From positions 4,030,001 to 4,094,000 of the forward strand of contig NC_079973.1 in the NCBI RefSeq assembly GCF_029852145.1: a stretch of 64,000 bases of DNA, in the 5' to 3' direction. Origin of the DNA: Microplitis mediator. Taxonomy: Eukaryota > Arthropoda > Insecta > Hymenoptera > Braconidae. The position numbers were made by a program, and so were the translations under genes. Each line of letters opens with the position of its first letter. The stretch's first letter is position 1. Positions 9,808 through 21,460 of the stretch are shown one piece after another. The notes below the pieces were generated by a model. It was not told the DNA's origin and did no database searches. It saw only the letters and a list, made by a program, of their open reading frames with translations.

Positions 9808-12800
9808 TTATTCCAAAATCAACGTTTCAGTTCCATCTTTACGCAGGACAATGCCGTCACGTCGTTTATTTTCAGCATAATTTTCAATTTTAGATTTGAA
9901 AATTCTAAAAAAAAATTTGTTATTTTAAAATTTTAAAAAATCATTCATAAAAAAAAAATTACTTACGTAATAAGATTTGTCCATTGATGAGTTTGACTTA
10001 CGCTCTGCTTAACTAATTCTTTTAAAGTATTTTCTTTATCTTTCAACAATTTATATTTTTTTTCTTCAGCAATTATCGACTCGCTCAGTTTCTCTTGAAG
10101 TGATTTTTCACTGCTAGGGTTTGAATAAAACTGCAATACAAATACTAAAATATAATCAGGTCTAAAATATTCGTAATTTTTTTATCATCTAATTAATAAC
10201 TAAAACTTACTCGAACTTCATTTTGAATATTTTTCTGTATTTTTTTCATTTTCAATATTTTTCCTTCCAGCTCCTTAATTTCTTGAGTATTCTACAAAAT
10301 AAATGACAATTACAAATAAATGTTTAAATGAATAACAGCAAAATATTTTTTATTTCACAGAATACAGCAGCATACGCACATTTTCAATAAGTTTCCTTGT
10401 AATTTCAACGTCGTTCATCAAATTAGATATCGCATTCTGCGTACTCGATGCAATTGAATCATAGCTGCGTTTCGCGCGTTCATATTTATCCTCAACGTCA
10501 TAATTTTTTTGTCGCACTGGTTTTAAATCTTCAAACAAAATTGTTAACGTCAATTTATTATAATTTTTTTCATACACTAATTATGTAATTGAATTTATTT
10601 CCGATCACGTTACAATAAAATGGTTAATGTGCGCTGTTGCAAATTTTGCTTGAAATTAAAAAAAATTACTTGAAGTTATTGACAAGTTCGTCAGTAAAAG
10701 AAAAAAGAAAATTTTTGCATTCCCGAATGCCCCCTAATCAATATAATTATTAATACAAATAATTTTGAAGAAAATGATTAAATTTCAATTTTGAAATTCC
10801 GCGCCAAGTTAGCGTGACTGCGCGTCGCTGTGTTCGACGTTCAAATTTTTGCTAAAGTGGGGGAGGGGCAGTCGAATAAATCGCAAAATCGATTGCTTTG
10901 TAATCAACTGACGGTTCGATAGCGGCAGTCAGTATCATCGACAACTTCAGTTGTAGTCCAGATCCTTTTGTATGTTTGAATTGAAACAGTATTGCAGTGG
11001 CGTCGTGTAATTATCCATAAAATTTTTTGCTTATAGTTATTGTTTAATTAAATTGTACAGTGTTTGTAAAATTTAAATTGTGCAAAGTGTCTGTGGTGTC
11101 GTTAAGTGTTCAGTGCTAGTGCAAAGTGTTGCTGATGGCTGATGCTGATTTCTTCCAGGTTCCTGAGCAAACTCATCTGGCATCGTCTGGTGGAGAAATA
11201 GCAGTTAAGTGAAGTTTTTTTAGCTGAAATACACTTGGAGCAATTTAATTCAAATCTCCAAGTGTATTAGGACACCCTTCTGCATATTATTTCCCCACCA
11301 AGGTTTGTTCAAACACTTGCGTGTTTCTTTTTTAATATTTAAAATTTTTTCTAACATATTCTGCCACCATCTTATTTTGACTTCGATTTTTAATTTTTCT
11401 CCAATTTCTAATAATATATTTCTCGAATATTTAAATTTACCGCGCGAGTAATAAGAATAATTAACAAATTATTAATGAAAAATAAAAAATTGAGGGCATA
11501 GTTTTTAGTCAAATTAATATGATTATTGACACAAATGAATTTTAATAACATTATTAAATTTCAATTTTGAAATTTCGCGCCAAGTTGGCGCTACTGCGCG
11601 TCGCTGTACTTAATGTTCAAATTTTCGCTGAAGTGGGGGTGGTTGAATAAATCGCAAAATCGATTGCTTTGTAATCAACTGACGGTTCGATAGTGGCAGT
11701 CAGTATCATTGACATTGGCAGTAGTAGTCCAGATTCTTCTTTGTTCTTTACGTTTGAATTGAGACACAGTATTGCAGTAGCGTCGTGTAAAATAGTGCAG
11801 TGATTGTAAAATTTATCTTTTATTAATTTAAATTGTGCAAAGTATCTGTGGTGTATTTAAGTGTTCAGTGCAAGTGTAAAGTGTTAAGTGTCCAGTTTGA
11901 GTGTCAAGTGATGTAAGTTGCTGATGCTGATAACTTCCAAGTTCCTGAGCCCAATCATCTGGCATCGTCTGGTGGGGAAATAGCAGTTAAGTGACGTTTT
12001 TTAGCTGAAATACACTTGGAGCAATTTAATTCAAATCTCCAAGTGTATTAGGACACCCTTCTGCATATTATTTCTCCACCAAGGTTTGTTCAAACACTCA
12101 AGTGTTTTTTTTTAATATTTAAAATTTTTTCTAACATATCCTGCCACCATTTTATTTTGACCTACGATTTTTAATTATTCTCCAGTTTCTAATAACTTAT
12201 TCTTTTAATATTCAAATTATTAATAAAAATAAAAATTTCGAGTATATTTTTTAGTCTGGCTGCATTCAGAAATGTTGTAGCCAAGCGTTGGCATATAGCG
12301 AGAGCTAGATCCAGAGCATACCGAATGCAGCCTAAGCAAACTTTGTAAAGGCCATTTAAAGTATTCAAAATTTGAAATCCAATTAATTGAGTTCCTCGAA
12401 AATTTAACTTGAGTCATTACATAAAAAAATACTCACCATTTAATAAAGATGACAATTTAGATTTTAATGTCAACAAATTTCGAGTCAATTGTAAATTAAT
12501 ATCTTTAGCATTACTTTCATTAAAATTATCTGGTATATTGTACTCATAGTTCATCATATTAATTGTGTCAATCGTTTTACTGTCAGTTAATTTCGCTTCT
12601 AAGATAATATTTGTCCGGCTCAAAATACCACCTTCGGCTCTTAATTCAGCCAATTCAGCTCTACACCGTTTATAAATTCCACTTTTAGTTTTCAAACGTG
12701 CGACATAACGTTTCAGATCTTCACCTTTTGGTATTGAATCTTCAGTTAAATGTTTTGTCTTGGCGCGTTTATTTTCTAATTTGATACTTAATTCCGCTAA

Positions 12801-15308
12801 AACGTTTTCATTTTTTTCCAATTTATCAAGAGTACTTCGTTTAATACCAGCAATTGCGGCTGCTTGTTGTCTGAACGGAGTTATTTTGTCACTTCCGTTT
12901 TCAGTTACTTTATTTTCCGCAAGTGTTTTGATTTCACGTATCAATACATCGAGCTGTTGACGTAATTTTATTATGTCATCCGGTCCAATGTATGGTGTCT
13001 TTGTAACATTATTTAATGCATTGACACGCAACTTCAATGCTGACAATTCCTTAGCCATTTTCTCATTATAAATCGCCGTTAGTATCATGACTTCTTCTTG
13101 CAATCTCTGTTGTAGTGATTGTGGAGTCAACTCCACATCTGTTTTTTTTAACGTTTCTAGTTTTTGTTCAGCTTTTTGTAATGATAACTAAAGATAATGA
13201 TAATTAATAATCAATAAATGATTTTATAAAATAGCGGGTTTATATTTCATTTGAATAGTAAAATCAAAGAAAGATTCATGCAAAGCAAGCAAGCAAACAG
13301 AACGAGCAAGAGAGAGAATGAAGTTGGAACTACCCGTGTAAAAAAAAATTGTTAAAAAAAGGTTAAAAAAGTGTTGACTATTCTAAACATCAAAACGTGA
13401 CACAACGACGAACTTTTTTTGACCGCTTTTTAAACTTTTGAAAATTCAAGAGAAAAATTAATTAGTATCCTTGTATTATTAAGATATGCTAATACGAAAA
13501 ACGTTTATAAATACTTCAAAATTAGTTTTTTCTGAACATATTTTGCACTGAAAAATGTTAATTTGAGGTATTAAGTCAATTATTTTTTTTGTGTATTTTC
13601 AGAAGTTTAAAAAACGTTCAAAAAAAGTTCGTCGTTGTGTCACGTTTTGATGTTTAGAATAGTCAACACTTTTTTAACTTTTTTTCGACAACTTTTTTTA
13701 TACGGGTAGGGATAGGAGAGCCAAGCAGAGGTAATAGAGTACACAAGAAAATTTGAAAGCCTAGCCAGGAAAAAGACAAACGAAGCAAAAGAAGAGTAAA
13801 TAGATAAAAAGTGACAAAAAAGAATAAATCTAGTCAGTAATAAGTCAAAACTAGAGTAATTTCAAGTATAGTACTATACACCCGCGAAAATTAGGGAACA
13901 AATTACACTAATAAAGTATGAATGATTGTAAGAGTGATAAATTAGGTATGAATGACAACAATCAATGTAAATAAGTAAATAAACTAAGAATAAGCAAAAA
14001 AACTGTAAAAAACGGAAGTTGCACAGTATAAATGCAAATAAAGATTACATGCTATTTAATTTGAATACCTGCAGTGATTCGATAGCTTTATTTTCTTGCA
14101 TTCGTTGCAGGATTAATTCATGATCTCTATCTTTTTCAATACGTAATTCCTGAGCGATTTTGAGTAAATGAGCTTGTGAAGTTGTTTTAGATTTTATTTT
14201 TTCAATTCTATCGACAAGTACTTGACGTTCTTTTTCCATGGCTCGTAAATCTGATTTAAGTTCAGCTGCAGCTTCATTGCCCTTTTTATTGTAATTTGTT
14301 TTTTTGAAAATAATAATTTTAGTAAAAGAATTATGATACTGAAGTTAGCCGACGTCCAATAATTTTTTGATTTTTTTTTTAGACAATAAATTATTAAAAA
14401 AAAAACATTTGAAAAAATCGCACCTGTAGTTTATTAAATTTTCTACATGTGCATATTTTTATATTTTTTTTTTTTTAAATTGAGTCGTTGGAACAAAAAT
14501 TCGAAAATTTTTAATTGTTTGCTAACTTCAGGATCATGAAGAATTTACTACATGATTTAAGAAAGACAAATAATAATATAATGCGTTAATGAAATTTATA
14601 ATAAACTATTTTAAAATAACAACCTTTATTCCCGCTTCGCGTTCTTTATGTACTATTTTAAATTCTTCAACAAGTTCTAAATATCTTTCATATAACGCAG
14701 AAGTTTCGGATTCTTGTAAATATTCTGCTGGTACTTCAATCTATTAATTAAAAAATAAATAAACAAATAAATTTATTTGTTAATTACTGTGCTGCAAATA
14801 ATAATAATTAATTTTACTTTTATCAAAAATCGTGATAAATATGCGCGTTTACACGCGATATCAATATTGGTAATGAGCCATTGCAAAATAGAGTAAATCG
14901 TATCTTGATCTCCTTTCATTAATCTTTGTCTAAATAAATCATTCAGATGATTAATAAATTCATTTTTCTTTAATTTAAAGTGTATACCTAAATAATGAAA
15001 AGTCTTTATTCGTTTGATACTTGAGTATTTTAAGTATCGACAGAATACGGATCGTTGATTGCTCGACATTTTCTTCGATTATATTTATTTTCGGTGTCTC
15101 TGTTATTTTTGACAACAAATCACTCAATAACTGCAACCGTAAAATCAATTAATCAATTAATCGAACATAAGAAGTTGTAGTAAAAATAAAAACTATCATT
15201 TACCTGCAGTAAATCTACAGAACTAAGCGCCTTGAAAGATATCAAGGAGAAGTTTTTATTCAATAATTTATTTAATTCAGTGATGATTTGTTTTAAATCT
15301 TCCCCCAT
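9808..15308 (-). CDS. IFT81: IFT81, intraflagellar transport complex B subunit (10 exons)
   Basis: IFT81 pairs with IFT74 in IFT-B and carries tubulin into cilia; in insects this serves ciliated sensory neurons and sperm. Exons from the start: 15308-15204, 15130-14988, 14929-14818, 14740-14624, 14281-14069, 13187-12437, 10576-10380, 10291-10211, 10130-9967, 9904-9808. All phases agree and the product is 659 aa (human 676). The N-terminal calponin-homology-like tubulin-binding domain is visible (MGEDLKQIITELNKLLNKNF; RAYLSRFLIK then IEVPAEYLQ). The coiled coil carries family signatures LLKIAQELRIEKDRD, PFRQQAAAIAG and GEDLKRYVARLKTKS, and the C-terminus is ETLILE. Intron 2 is only 58 nt. Intron 5 holds a TIR element (13331-13708) and intron 6 two tandem 0.8 kb repeat units. 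No broken reading frame is seen. An RFX X-box lies 150 bp upstream of the ATG. Confidence 0.95.
10785..11560 (+). repeat. 0.8 kb CGCGCCAAG repeat unit 2
   Basis: Inverted partner of 7395-8240 and first of two tandem units inside IFT81 intron 6. Carries the same hairpin and the intact micro-ORF starting MADADFFQVPEQTHLASS (near 11134). Confidence 0.8.
11561..12256 (+). repeat. 0.8 kb CGCGCCAAG repeat unit 3
   Basis: Direct repeat of unit 2 with a period near 776 bp. More diverged: the micro-ORF start codon is lost, and the right end is cut by a small inverted repeat at 12257. Confidence 0.8.
12257..12335. mobile_element. Very short inverted-repeat element
   Basis: GGCTGCATTC near the left and GAATGCAGCC near the right form the ends of a sequence of about 78 bp that truncates repeat unit 3. 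Confidence 0.5.
13331..13708. mobile_element. TIR element with arms of about 140 bp (IFT81 intron 5)
   Basis: Ends TACCCGTGTAAAAA and TTTTATACGGGTA. Long arms include TGTTGACTATTCTAAACATC and its complement, and CGTGACACAACGACGAAC and its complement. The AT-rich centre has no ORF. Confidence 0.85.
14333..14537 (-). mobile_element. CTGAAG-family MITE copy
   Basis: ATGATACTGAAGTTAGCCG to GCTAACTTCAGGATCAT, in IFT81 intron 4. Confidence 0.85.
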
Positions 15309-16159
15309 TTTTACGATTTAATTCAAATTTAACTTAAAATTTTTTTAAATTATATTTAATATCTATATATATTTTTTGAGTAGTAATTATTAGTAATTAT
15401 AAAACAATGTGACTATAAAAATTAACTGTTACTTGTTATACAAATGTTGATACAAACGTTTCCATGGCAACTCACTACACATAAATGAAGTATACAAACG
15501 TACATATATTTTATGTATGTATAAAATTGATTTGAATTTAAATGAATACTGAATGCACTAAAAAAAAAAATTTTAATTATAAAAGTCATAAATAAGTAAA
15601 ATTTTATACTGAATTTCATTTTTTTAATTTCATTTCTCAACATACAATTATAAATATGATATAATTTCCCTAGAGTATTAAAATATATCTACTATATATT
15701 ATTTGAAAATATATGTAATTAATTTTTCATAATTAAATTTATATGATTTACTAAAAAATATTTTCTACACATCTAAAAAAAAAATGAAATTTTATTCATC
15801 AATAAAATCATTATATATATATTTTTTTATATATTTTTATTAATATTAAATTTTCATACATTAAAAGTTAGAAGACAAGTTTAATTTATAGTGTAAATTA
15901 ATTTAAAAAATTTGTATAAATTTTATTTTTGAATATCAACATCAATACATAGACAAGTTTTTAGTTTTTGATATTATGTCGGAAGAATTGGAAATACAAT
16001 ATGATAAAAAGATGATAAAGTTTTCAAACTTACAATTAGAAAGATTGATACAAATTATATATGTATATATATTTTTTTTTGGTTTTGTTTTTTAGTGAAA
16101 AAATTACTAATTAGTATTTAGTTAATTATTTAATTAGTTAAATAAAATCAGACTTATCG
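15309..16159. other. Intergenic stretch between IFT81 start and SLC66A2 stop
   Basis: Very AT-rich. Apart from the X-box at 15458-15471 I see no recognisable gene or repeat family. Confidence 0.5.
15458..15471. promoter_or_regulatory. RFX X-box upstream of IFT81
   Basis: GTTTCCATGGCAAC fits the RFX consensus (GTNRCC, spacer, RGYAAC; near-perfect palindrome) except for T where the fourth base is usually A/G. It lies 150-163 bp upstream of the IFT81 ATG, the usual distance for ciliary genes. RFX factors switch on IFT genes in ciliated cells, so the site very probably drives IFT81. Confidence 0.85.
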
Positions 16160-19100
16160 TCAGTCTGTTCGTATCACCGGTCTTATTGGTGGCTTATTTC
16201 TGTAGATGTATACTTGTGAAAGTATTCCTAGATCAACTATTACTTGAAGAGCTCCGCATATACTAAATTGTACTGGAGCTTCGCGATGAAGGAAGTAACA
16301 TGTTTTGAATGTGTCACCCACAGTCCACATGGTCACCATTACTATGCTGCAATTTAAATTAAAACTCAGTTAATAAAAATTGAACAATTATTTTTTATAA
16401 TTGTAATTTTAATAAATTAAAAAATTTCTTGGGGCACGTAAAAATTTTTTGCGGAAAGGTAATCATTTTTTTCTGTGTAGTTAAATTAGTAAAGTTGGTA
16501 AATTAAAAGATAGTACCATAAAAGGAGATTATTAAATGTAAAGAATAATGAGTGTGAATGCAGCAGACATCAGACAAATTTAAAATTGATAATAAATAGA
16601 GTAAATAATTAATAAAATAAAATTTTTAAAAAATGCGTATTTAAAAAATTTTAAAATTAATAAGTGCATTTTTTATAAATATTATTTTTTAAATTATTTA
16701 CTCTAAATTAGGGTGCTTCAAAAAAAAAAACTTTAATTTTTAACTTCCCGCTAAGAAAATTGTAAATTTTCAAAAATTCGGGAAGTTATTGGTTTCGGTC
16801 CGATTTACGAAAATCGAATTTCCATCAGATGTCGACGTTTCGAGGTCCTAGGAAGCTATCCTGACTAATTTCACGATGATGTCCGAGTGTATGTATGTGT
16901 GTACGTACGTACGTACGTACGTACGTACGTATGTATGTATGTAAATATTCATAACTCTTGAACGGATGAACCGATTTTGATCGTTGAGGTGTCATTCGAC
17001 GCGGCTTGTTAATGTCTTGAGGCCGTAGAAATTTGAACTTAATCGGTAGGGTGCGTTCAGAGATATTTCAAAAATAAAATTTTTTCAAAAATGTTTTATT
17101 TGGATAACTTCCAATTTGCTCGATGGATTGATTCCAAAATCTAATCAGCTCTAAAACTCTATAAGCCGCGTCGAATGCCACCTCAACCATCAAAATCGGT
17201 TCATTCGTTCAAGAGAAACCGTTGACGAAAGAATTCAAAAAAAATTTTTTCCTTGGTTTTTTTGAAATTTCTCAAAAACGGCTGAGTAGATCAATTTCAA
17301 AATTCGACCAGCTTTAGAACTTGATAAAACGCGTCGATTGCCACCTCAACCATCAAAATCGGTTGATTCGTTCGCGAGATATCGTGGAAGAAAGAAATGC
17401 TAAAAAATGGTTTTTTACAAAACAATGGCATACAAAAGTATTTGCGAGCTCGAAGAGCTCGAAAATATATTCACAATAATGTTTTCGAGCCCAGCGAGCT
17501 CGAAAACAGCGGGAAGTTTTGGGGCTGGCCCGCAGGGTCAACTGACAGACCGATTTTTTTTTTCGCTCTAACCCCTAAAACGTTAGTGGTTGCCAAGAAA
17601 AAAATCCTCCCAAAAGATGGGCTCTCTAGCTCAACTCTAAGAGGTCGCTATTTTAATTTTAATTTTCCATCTGATTAACATGTAAAAATTTATTTTTTCA
17701 TTCAAAGTGTAATTACTCGTACGCTGCTCAATATTTTTCAAATTTATACATAGACCTTTAAAGCTGAGTCCTCAAGCTTTCCAAAACCCTATGACAAGTC
17801 ATAATTATCCCCAATTGAAGCTAGCAAAAAAAAAATCGAAAATTAACAATTTCATTTTGAAATACAAAATCGATACTTTTCAGATAGCTTCAATTGACAT
17901 TTGAATAATGGTAATTATGACTCATCATAGGGTTTTGGAAAGCTTGAGGACTCAGCTTTAAAGGTCTATGTATAAATTTGAAAAATATTGAGCAGCGTAC
18001 GAGTAATTACACTTTGAATGAAAAAATAAATTTTTACATGTTAATCAGATGGGAAATTAAAATTAAAATAGCGACCTCTTAGAGTTGAGCTAGAGAGCCC
18101 ATCTTTTGGGAGGATTTTTTTCTCGGCAACCACTAACGTTTCAGGGGGTAAGAGCGAAAAAAAAAAAAATAAAGTTTTTTTTTGAAGCACCCTACTCTAC
18201 ATATTTATAATTTTAAATTTGTCTAATGTCTGCTACATTCACACTCGTAAAGAATAAATAAATTAATTGAAGAAAGATTTTACCTCATTCCCTCGGTTGA
18301 TTTGTTATCAAGATTACGTAAAAACTGCGGCACCCCAAGCATTGCTTCAGTTAAAACTGCTAATAGGCCAACTGTCTCAACGAATATCGGGTAATCGACA
18401 AATATATACATTATAATTCCTCCGACAACGGCGAATAGCAATACAAAGTCCAAATAAGACTGGAAGTCTGTCCATTTCCAAAAGTATTTAATGTCCAAAT
18501 CTATTTGAATTAGTTTTAAATGGAAACTACATGAATACAAACAAGGATGTTATAGCAATACACAATGCAACTAAAAGGTATAGTTAAATAATACATAATA
18601 GAGTGAGAGAGTTTCTAATGTAATGATTATGCAGAAATGTTAGTAACAAATTTTTTTTATTTATTCATTGAGATCCAAGATTTTTTTAACTTTACAAGTA
18701 CCACTTTGATGGTAAATTTATTTATTGTTGAGGGTGGCTAGTCTCTGATTAAAAACTCCGATTGAAAACTTTTCAATCGGATCCGATTAATAGCAAAAAA
18801 ATTTCCAATTGCTTCGATAGAAAGTTTTAGATTTAATTCTATTAATTATTCTATACAATTTTAGGATTTTATTTTGAACAATTAAATTTGAAGAAAAAAA
18901 GAAACTGAAAAAATGTACATGTAGCAAATTTAAAAGACTATAAGTGCAATTTTTTTAAATATTTTTATTTTTTATAATTTATCGTCTTTTAAAAAATTCA
19001 AAAATTATTAGACGTCGGCTAACTTCAGTATCATCTATTTTCCAGTAGAATCCGATATAAATATTTCTACGACCGATGTTTTTTCCGATTGAAATCCTAT

Positions 19101-20295
19101 CGGTTTATAAGAGAGCTCCCTTGAGCTCCAATAAACCCATTAATAATTTAAATTTAAATCAAGTGGACAGTAAATTTGAATTATATATAATTTAATTGAA
19201 AAATTTTTTATATCAGAAAAATTATATGTGGTACTTTTGCGTTTAAAAAATGTCAGACCTCAATTACTAAATTTTTATTTTACATACCTGTGAACCCTCG
19301 ATCTTTTAATTTTATTATTTGATTTTTGGTATTAATGCTGACGCATAATTTTATCATAAATAACATTGTTATATTCATTAGAATACTTTGAAACAAAAGA
19401 GGTAACTCAAAGTGTTTTCCAAACCTTGAAAAAAAAATATATACATATATGATATGACATACTTTTACTAATTACTTACTTAATGTTTGATAATTATTAA
19501 AAATTAAACGTAGCCTTGTATCATAATTATCTATTACTTTTTTTTTAATTATTATTTAAAAATATTCAATTTTTTTTTTATACGTCATCAATTTTGAAAA
19601 TTTTTATAAGTATAAAAAAAATGTTTTTCAAATATATATATATATATACATATAAATTTTATCACAATATCGATGTACAAATACTTTAAAAAACTGAATA
19701 TTTATCAAAATATTCAAATATTTTTTTTTTTTATGCAAACAATAAAAGATAAAAAATTTAATTTTTTAAAATAAATTATCATTTTTCATTCCCAGAATTT
19801 GAAAAATTTTTTTCATGATCTTGAAGTTAACAGAGAATTAGCAATTTTCGGATTTCTTTCTCAACAAATCAAAAAAAAACAAAAGCTAAAAATATGCACA
19901 TGTGGGAAATTTAAAAAACTATTGGTGCAAATTTTTTAAATATTTTTTTTACTATAATTTGAACTTTTTAAAAAAATCTAAAAATTATTAGATGTCGAAT
20001 AACTTCAGTATTATTTTTGTTCATTTCGAAATTTCAAATTCTTAATTAAATTTTGTCTACGTAATGTTGTAAATAAATGTTAAAAAATAATAAAATAAAT
20101 TTACCAAAATAATATCCTCAATGTATTAGCAATTAAAAGAGCTAAACAAACGTACAATGAAAATCCTTCGGCATCTTCATTTTTTTTAATTTCCCTGTAT
20201 TGTGGAATGTACGGAATTATTCCGCCAAATATTATGGCACCAGATGCAATCCAACTCGCAACGTCACTCATTCCAATATCTACTGGATCTGACAT
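16160..20295 (-). CDS. SLC66A2: SLC66A2 / PQ-loop repeat protein 1 (4 exons)
   Basis: A seven-helix PQ-loop membrane protein of endosome/trans-Golgi membranes, linked in vertebrates to endosome-to-TGN traffic; the substrate is uncertain. Exons 20295-20105, 19424-19288, 18500-18284 and 16346-16160 join in phase to 243 aa. The first PQ loop is FGGIIPYIPQYREI followed by NEDAEGFSLYVCL and LRILFWFGKHFELPLL; the second is LAVLTEAMLGVPQFLRN followed by STEGM. The last exon reads MWTVGDTFKTCYFL and QFSICGALQVIVDLGIL, all close to the human protein. The start at 20295 (MSDPVDIGMSDVAS) is the first ATG. Intron 3 holds the nested transposon pair 16552-18246, which lengthens it to almost 2 kb; intron 1 holds a CTGAAG MITE. 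Confidence 0.94.
16552..18246. mobile_element. AGCAGACATCAG-family MITE split by a 1.5 kb insertion
   Basis: Left part 16552-16705 begins GTGAATGCAGCAGACATCAG; right part 18194-18246 ends TCTGCTACATTCACACTC. The sequence ACTCTA occurs at both junctions (16700-16705, 18194-18199), consistent with a 6-bp target-site duplication of the inner element. Confidence 0.85.
16706..18193. mobile_element. GGGTGCTTC-family element, about 1.5 kb, partly palindromic
   Basis: Ends AGGGTGCTTCAAAA and TTTTGAAGCACCCT. The right third is a large inverted repeat around 17870: for example GGTTTTGGAAAGCTTGAGGA at about 17930 mirrors TCCTCAAGCTTTCCAAAACC at about 17770. The left part has phrases repeated with variation (ATGAACCGATTTTGAT; GCATTCGACGCGGC-like) and a (GTAC)n/(GTAT)n tract at 16899-16941. 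ORFs here are short and carry no transposase motif, so it looks non-autonomous. Confidence 0.8.
18873..19034 (+). mobile_element. CTGAAG-family MITE, 5' truncated
   Basis: Lacks the left terminus but keeps the GTACATGTAGCAAATTT core and the right end CGGCTAACTTCAGTATCAT. Confidence 0.75.
19815..20013 (+). mobile_element. CTGAAG-family MITE copy
   Basis: ATGATCTTGAAGTTAACAG to AATAACTTCAGTATTAT, in SLC66A2 intron 1. Confidence 0.8.
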
Positions 20296-20717
20296 ATTTA
20301 CAATATTATTTAAATATAAATAAATTAATCAGTCAATAAAATAATATATTTTTTTATTTTTATTTATAAATATAAATATATATTTAGATTAATTGTAAAA
20401 TCATTTTTTATCACTGCAATTAGCCTCTTTTTTTTGACATTACTAATTACTGACTAGTTGACAATTGACACTAATTTTTTTGGTTATGTTTACATTTACA
20501 CAACTATATGTTTATATATTCAAAATATATATAAATGAATTATTCTTTTTAAATTATTTAAAATAATGATTTGAACTTTATAATTATTTAAATACAATAA
20601 AATTATATTTTTTACGAGTAATTAGAGTAGTAATTTTTTTATTTTTAATCATTAATTTAAATACGATATTTTAGGAATTTGAATTTTCGCGCGGTTTTTA
20701 AAAGTGAATGGCAGCAA

Positions 20718-20729
20718 CCACGTGACTGA
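20718..20729 (-). promoter_or_regulatory. E-box resembling a CLEAR/MiT-family site
   Basis: CAGTCACGTGGT on the minus strand, about 425 bp upstream of the SLC66A2 ATG. It contains the TCACGTG core bound by TFEB/MITF-type factors, which regulate endolysosomal genes. A single site could occur by chance. Confidence 0.3.
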
Positions 20730-20780
20730 CATTTATCGGTCGGTATTCGTTATTGAAAAGGTGATTAATTAATTATTTAA

Positions 20781-21020
20781 ACAGGGGTTCGTACTTCTCT
20801 CTCTACTACACTTAAGTCCACGAACGGTACTATCTTTGTTGCACTTGTGCAGTAAATTGAAACTTTGGCTGAGTTTTTCTCTTAAACAAACGAATATTGT
20901 CAAACAATTAAAGCGCACTTGTAGATCAGACAGTAGTGCATCAATGTGCGGTCTGTATTTTGTATTTAGAGACTTTGTTTCCGAAAAAAACTCAGCCGAA
21001 AATATCTGATAACCCCTTGT
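20781..21020. mobile_element. MITE with ACAGGGGTT ends
   Basis: ACAGGGGTT at the left and AACCCCTTGT at the right, with inner inverted segments GGCTGAGTTTTT and AAAAACTCAGCC. About 240 bp. Confidence 0.75.
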
Positions 21021-21140
21021 TAAATAAATAAATTATATAAGTAGAGATAATTATTGATAATAAGTGGACTTTATTTAAAAAATTGTTTTTCATTTATACT
21101 CTGGTCATACCGTATTTGTATGACGATCATACTCCATATA

Positions 21141-21460
21141 TGGGTCAAAATCGCGATTCTGGTCACTAATTTGCTTATGAAATGTTCAATTATTGATCTC
21201 TTGAACTAAAAATTGGTTTGCGATCAGCAATCGATCTCCAATTCGAAAGGAAAAACCGCGGGGAATTTAAATTCACAAGACAGCTATCGTATGGCCCTTC
21301 AAGTGCTGAAAATGGGTCAAAATCGCGAAGTGAGGTCACTTGTTTCCTCATGAAATGTTCAAATATTGATCTCTTGAGCTAAAAATTGGTTTGCCATCAG
21401 CAATCGATCCCCCAAGTCGAAAAAAAAAACCGTAGAGGATTCAATAAAATATGCGTATGA
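21141..21460. repeat. Two direct copies of a roughly 170-bp sequence
   Basis: GGGTCAAAATCGCGA begins both copies (21142 and 21314), each followed by TGAAATGTTCAA, TATTGATCTCTTGA and CAGCAATCGATC. The element's wider identity is unknown. Confidence 0.75.

Noticed and set aside
11134..11211. Micro-ORF MADADFFQVPEQTHLASS... as a gene
   Set aside because: Only 25 codons, lost in unit 3, and part of a repeat. Noted as a feature of the repeat, not as a gene.
12760..12960. Plus-strand ORF across IFT81 exon 6
   Set aside because: Shadow of the long IFT81 coiled-coil exon.
14773..15069. 98-codon ORF starting MSSNQRSVFCRYLKY
   Set aside because: Wrong frame across IFT81 exons 2-3. The correct reading needs the 58-nt intron at 14930-14987.
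17353..17678. Two overlapping ORFs (62 and 93 codons)
   Set aside because: Both lie inside the 1.5 kb non-autonomous element, on opposite strands, with no transposase or other domain.
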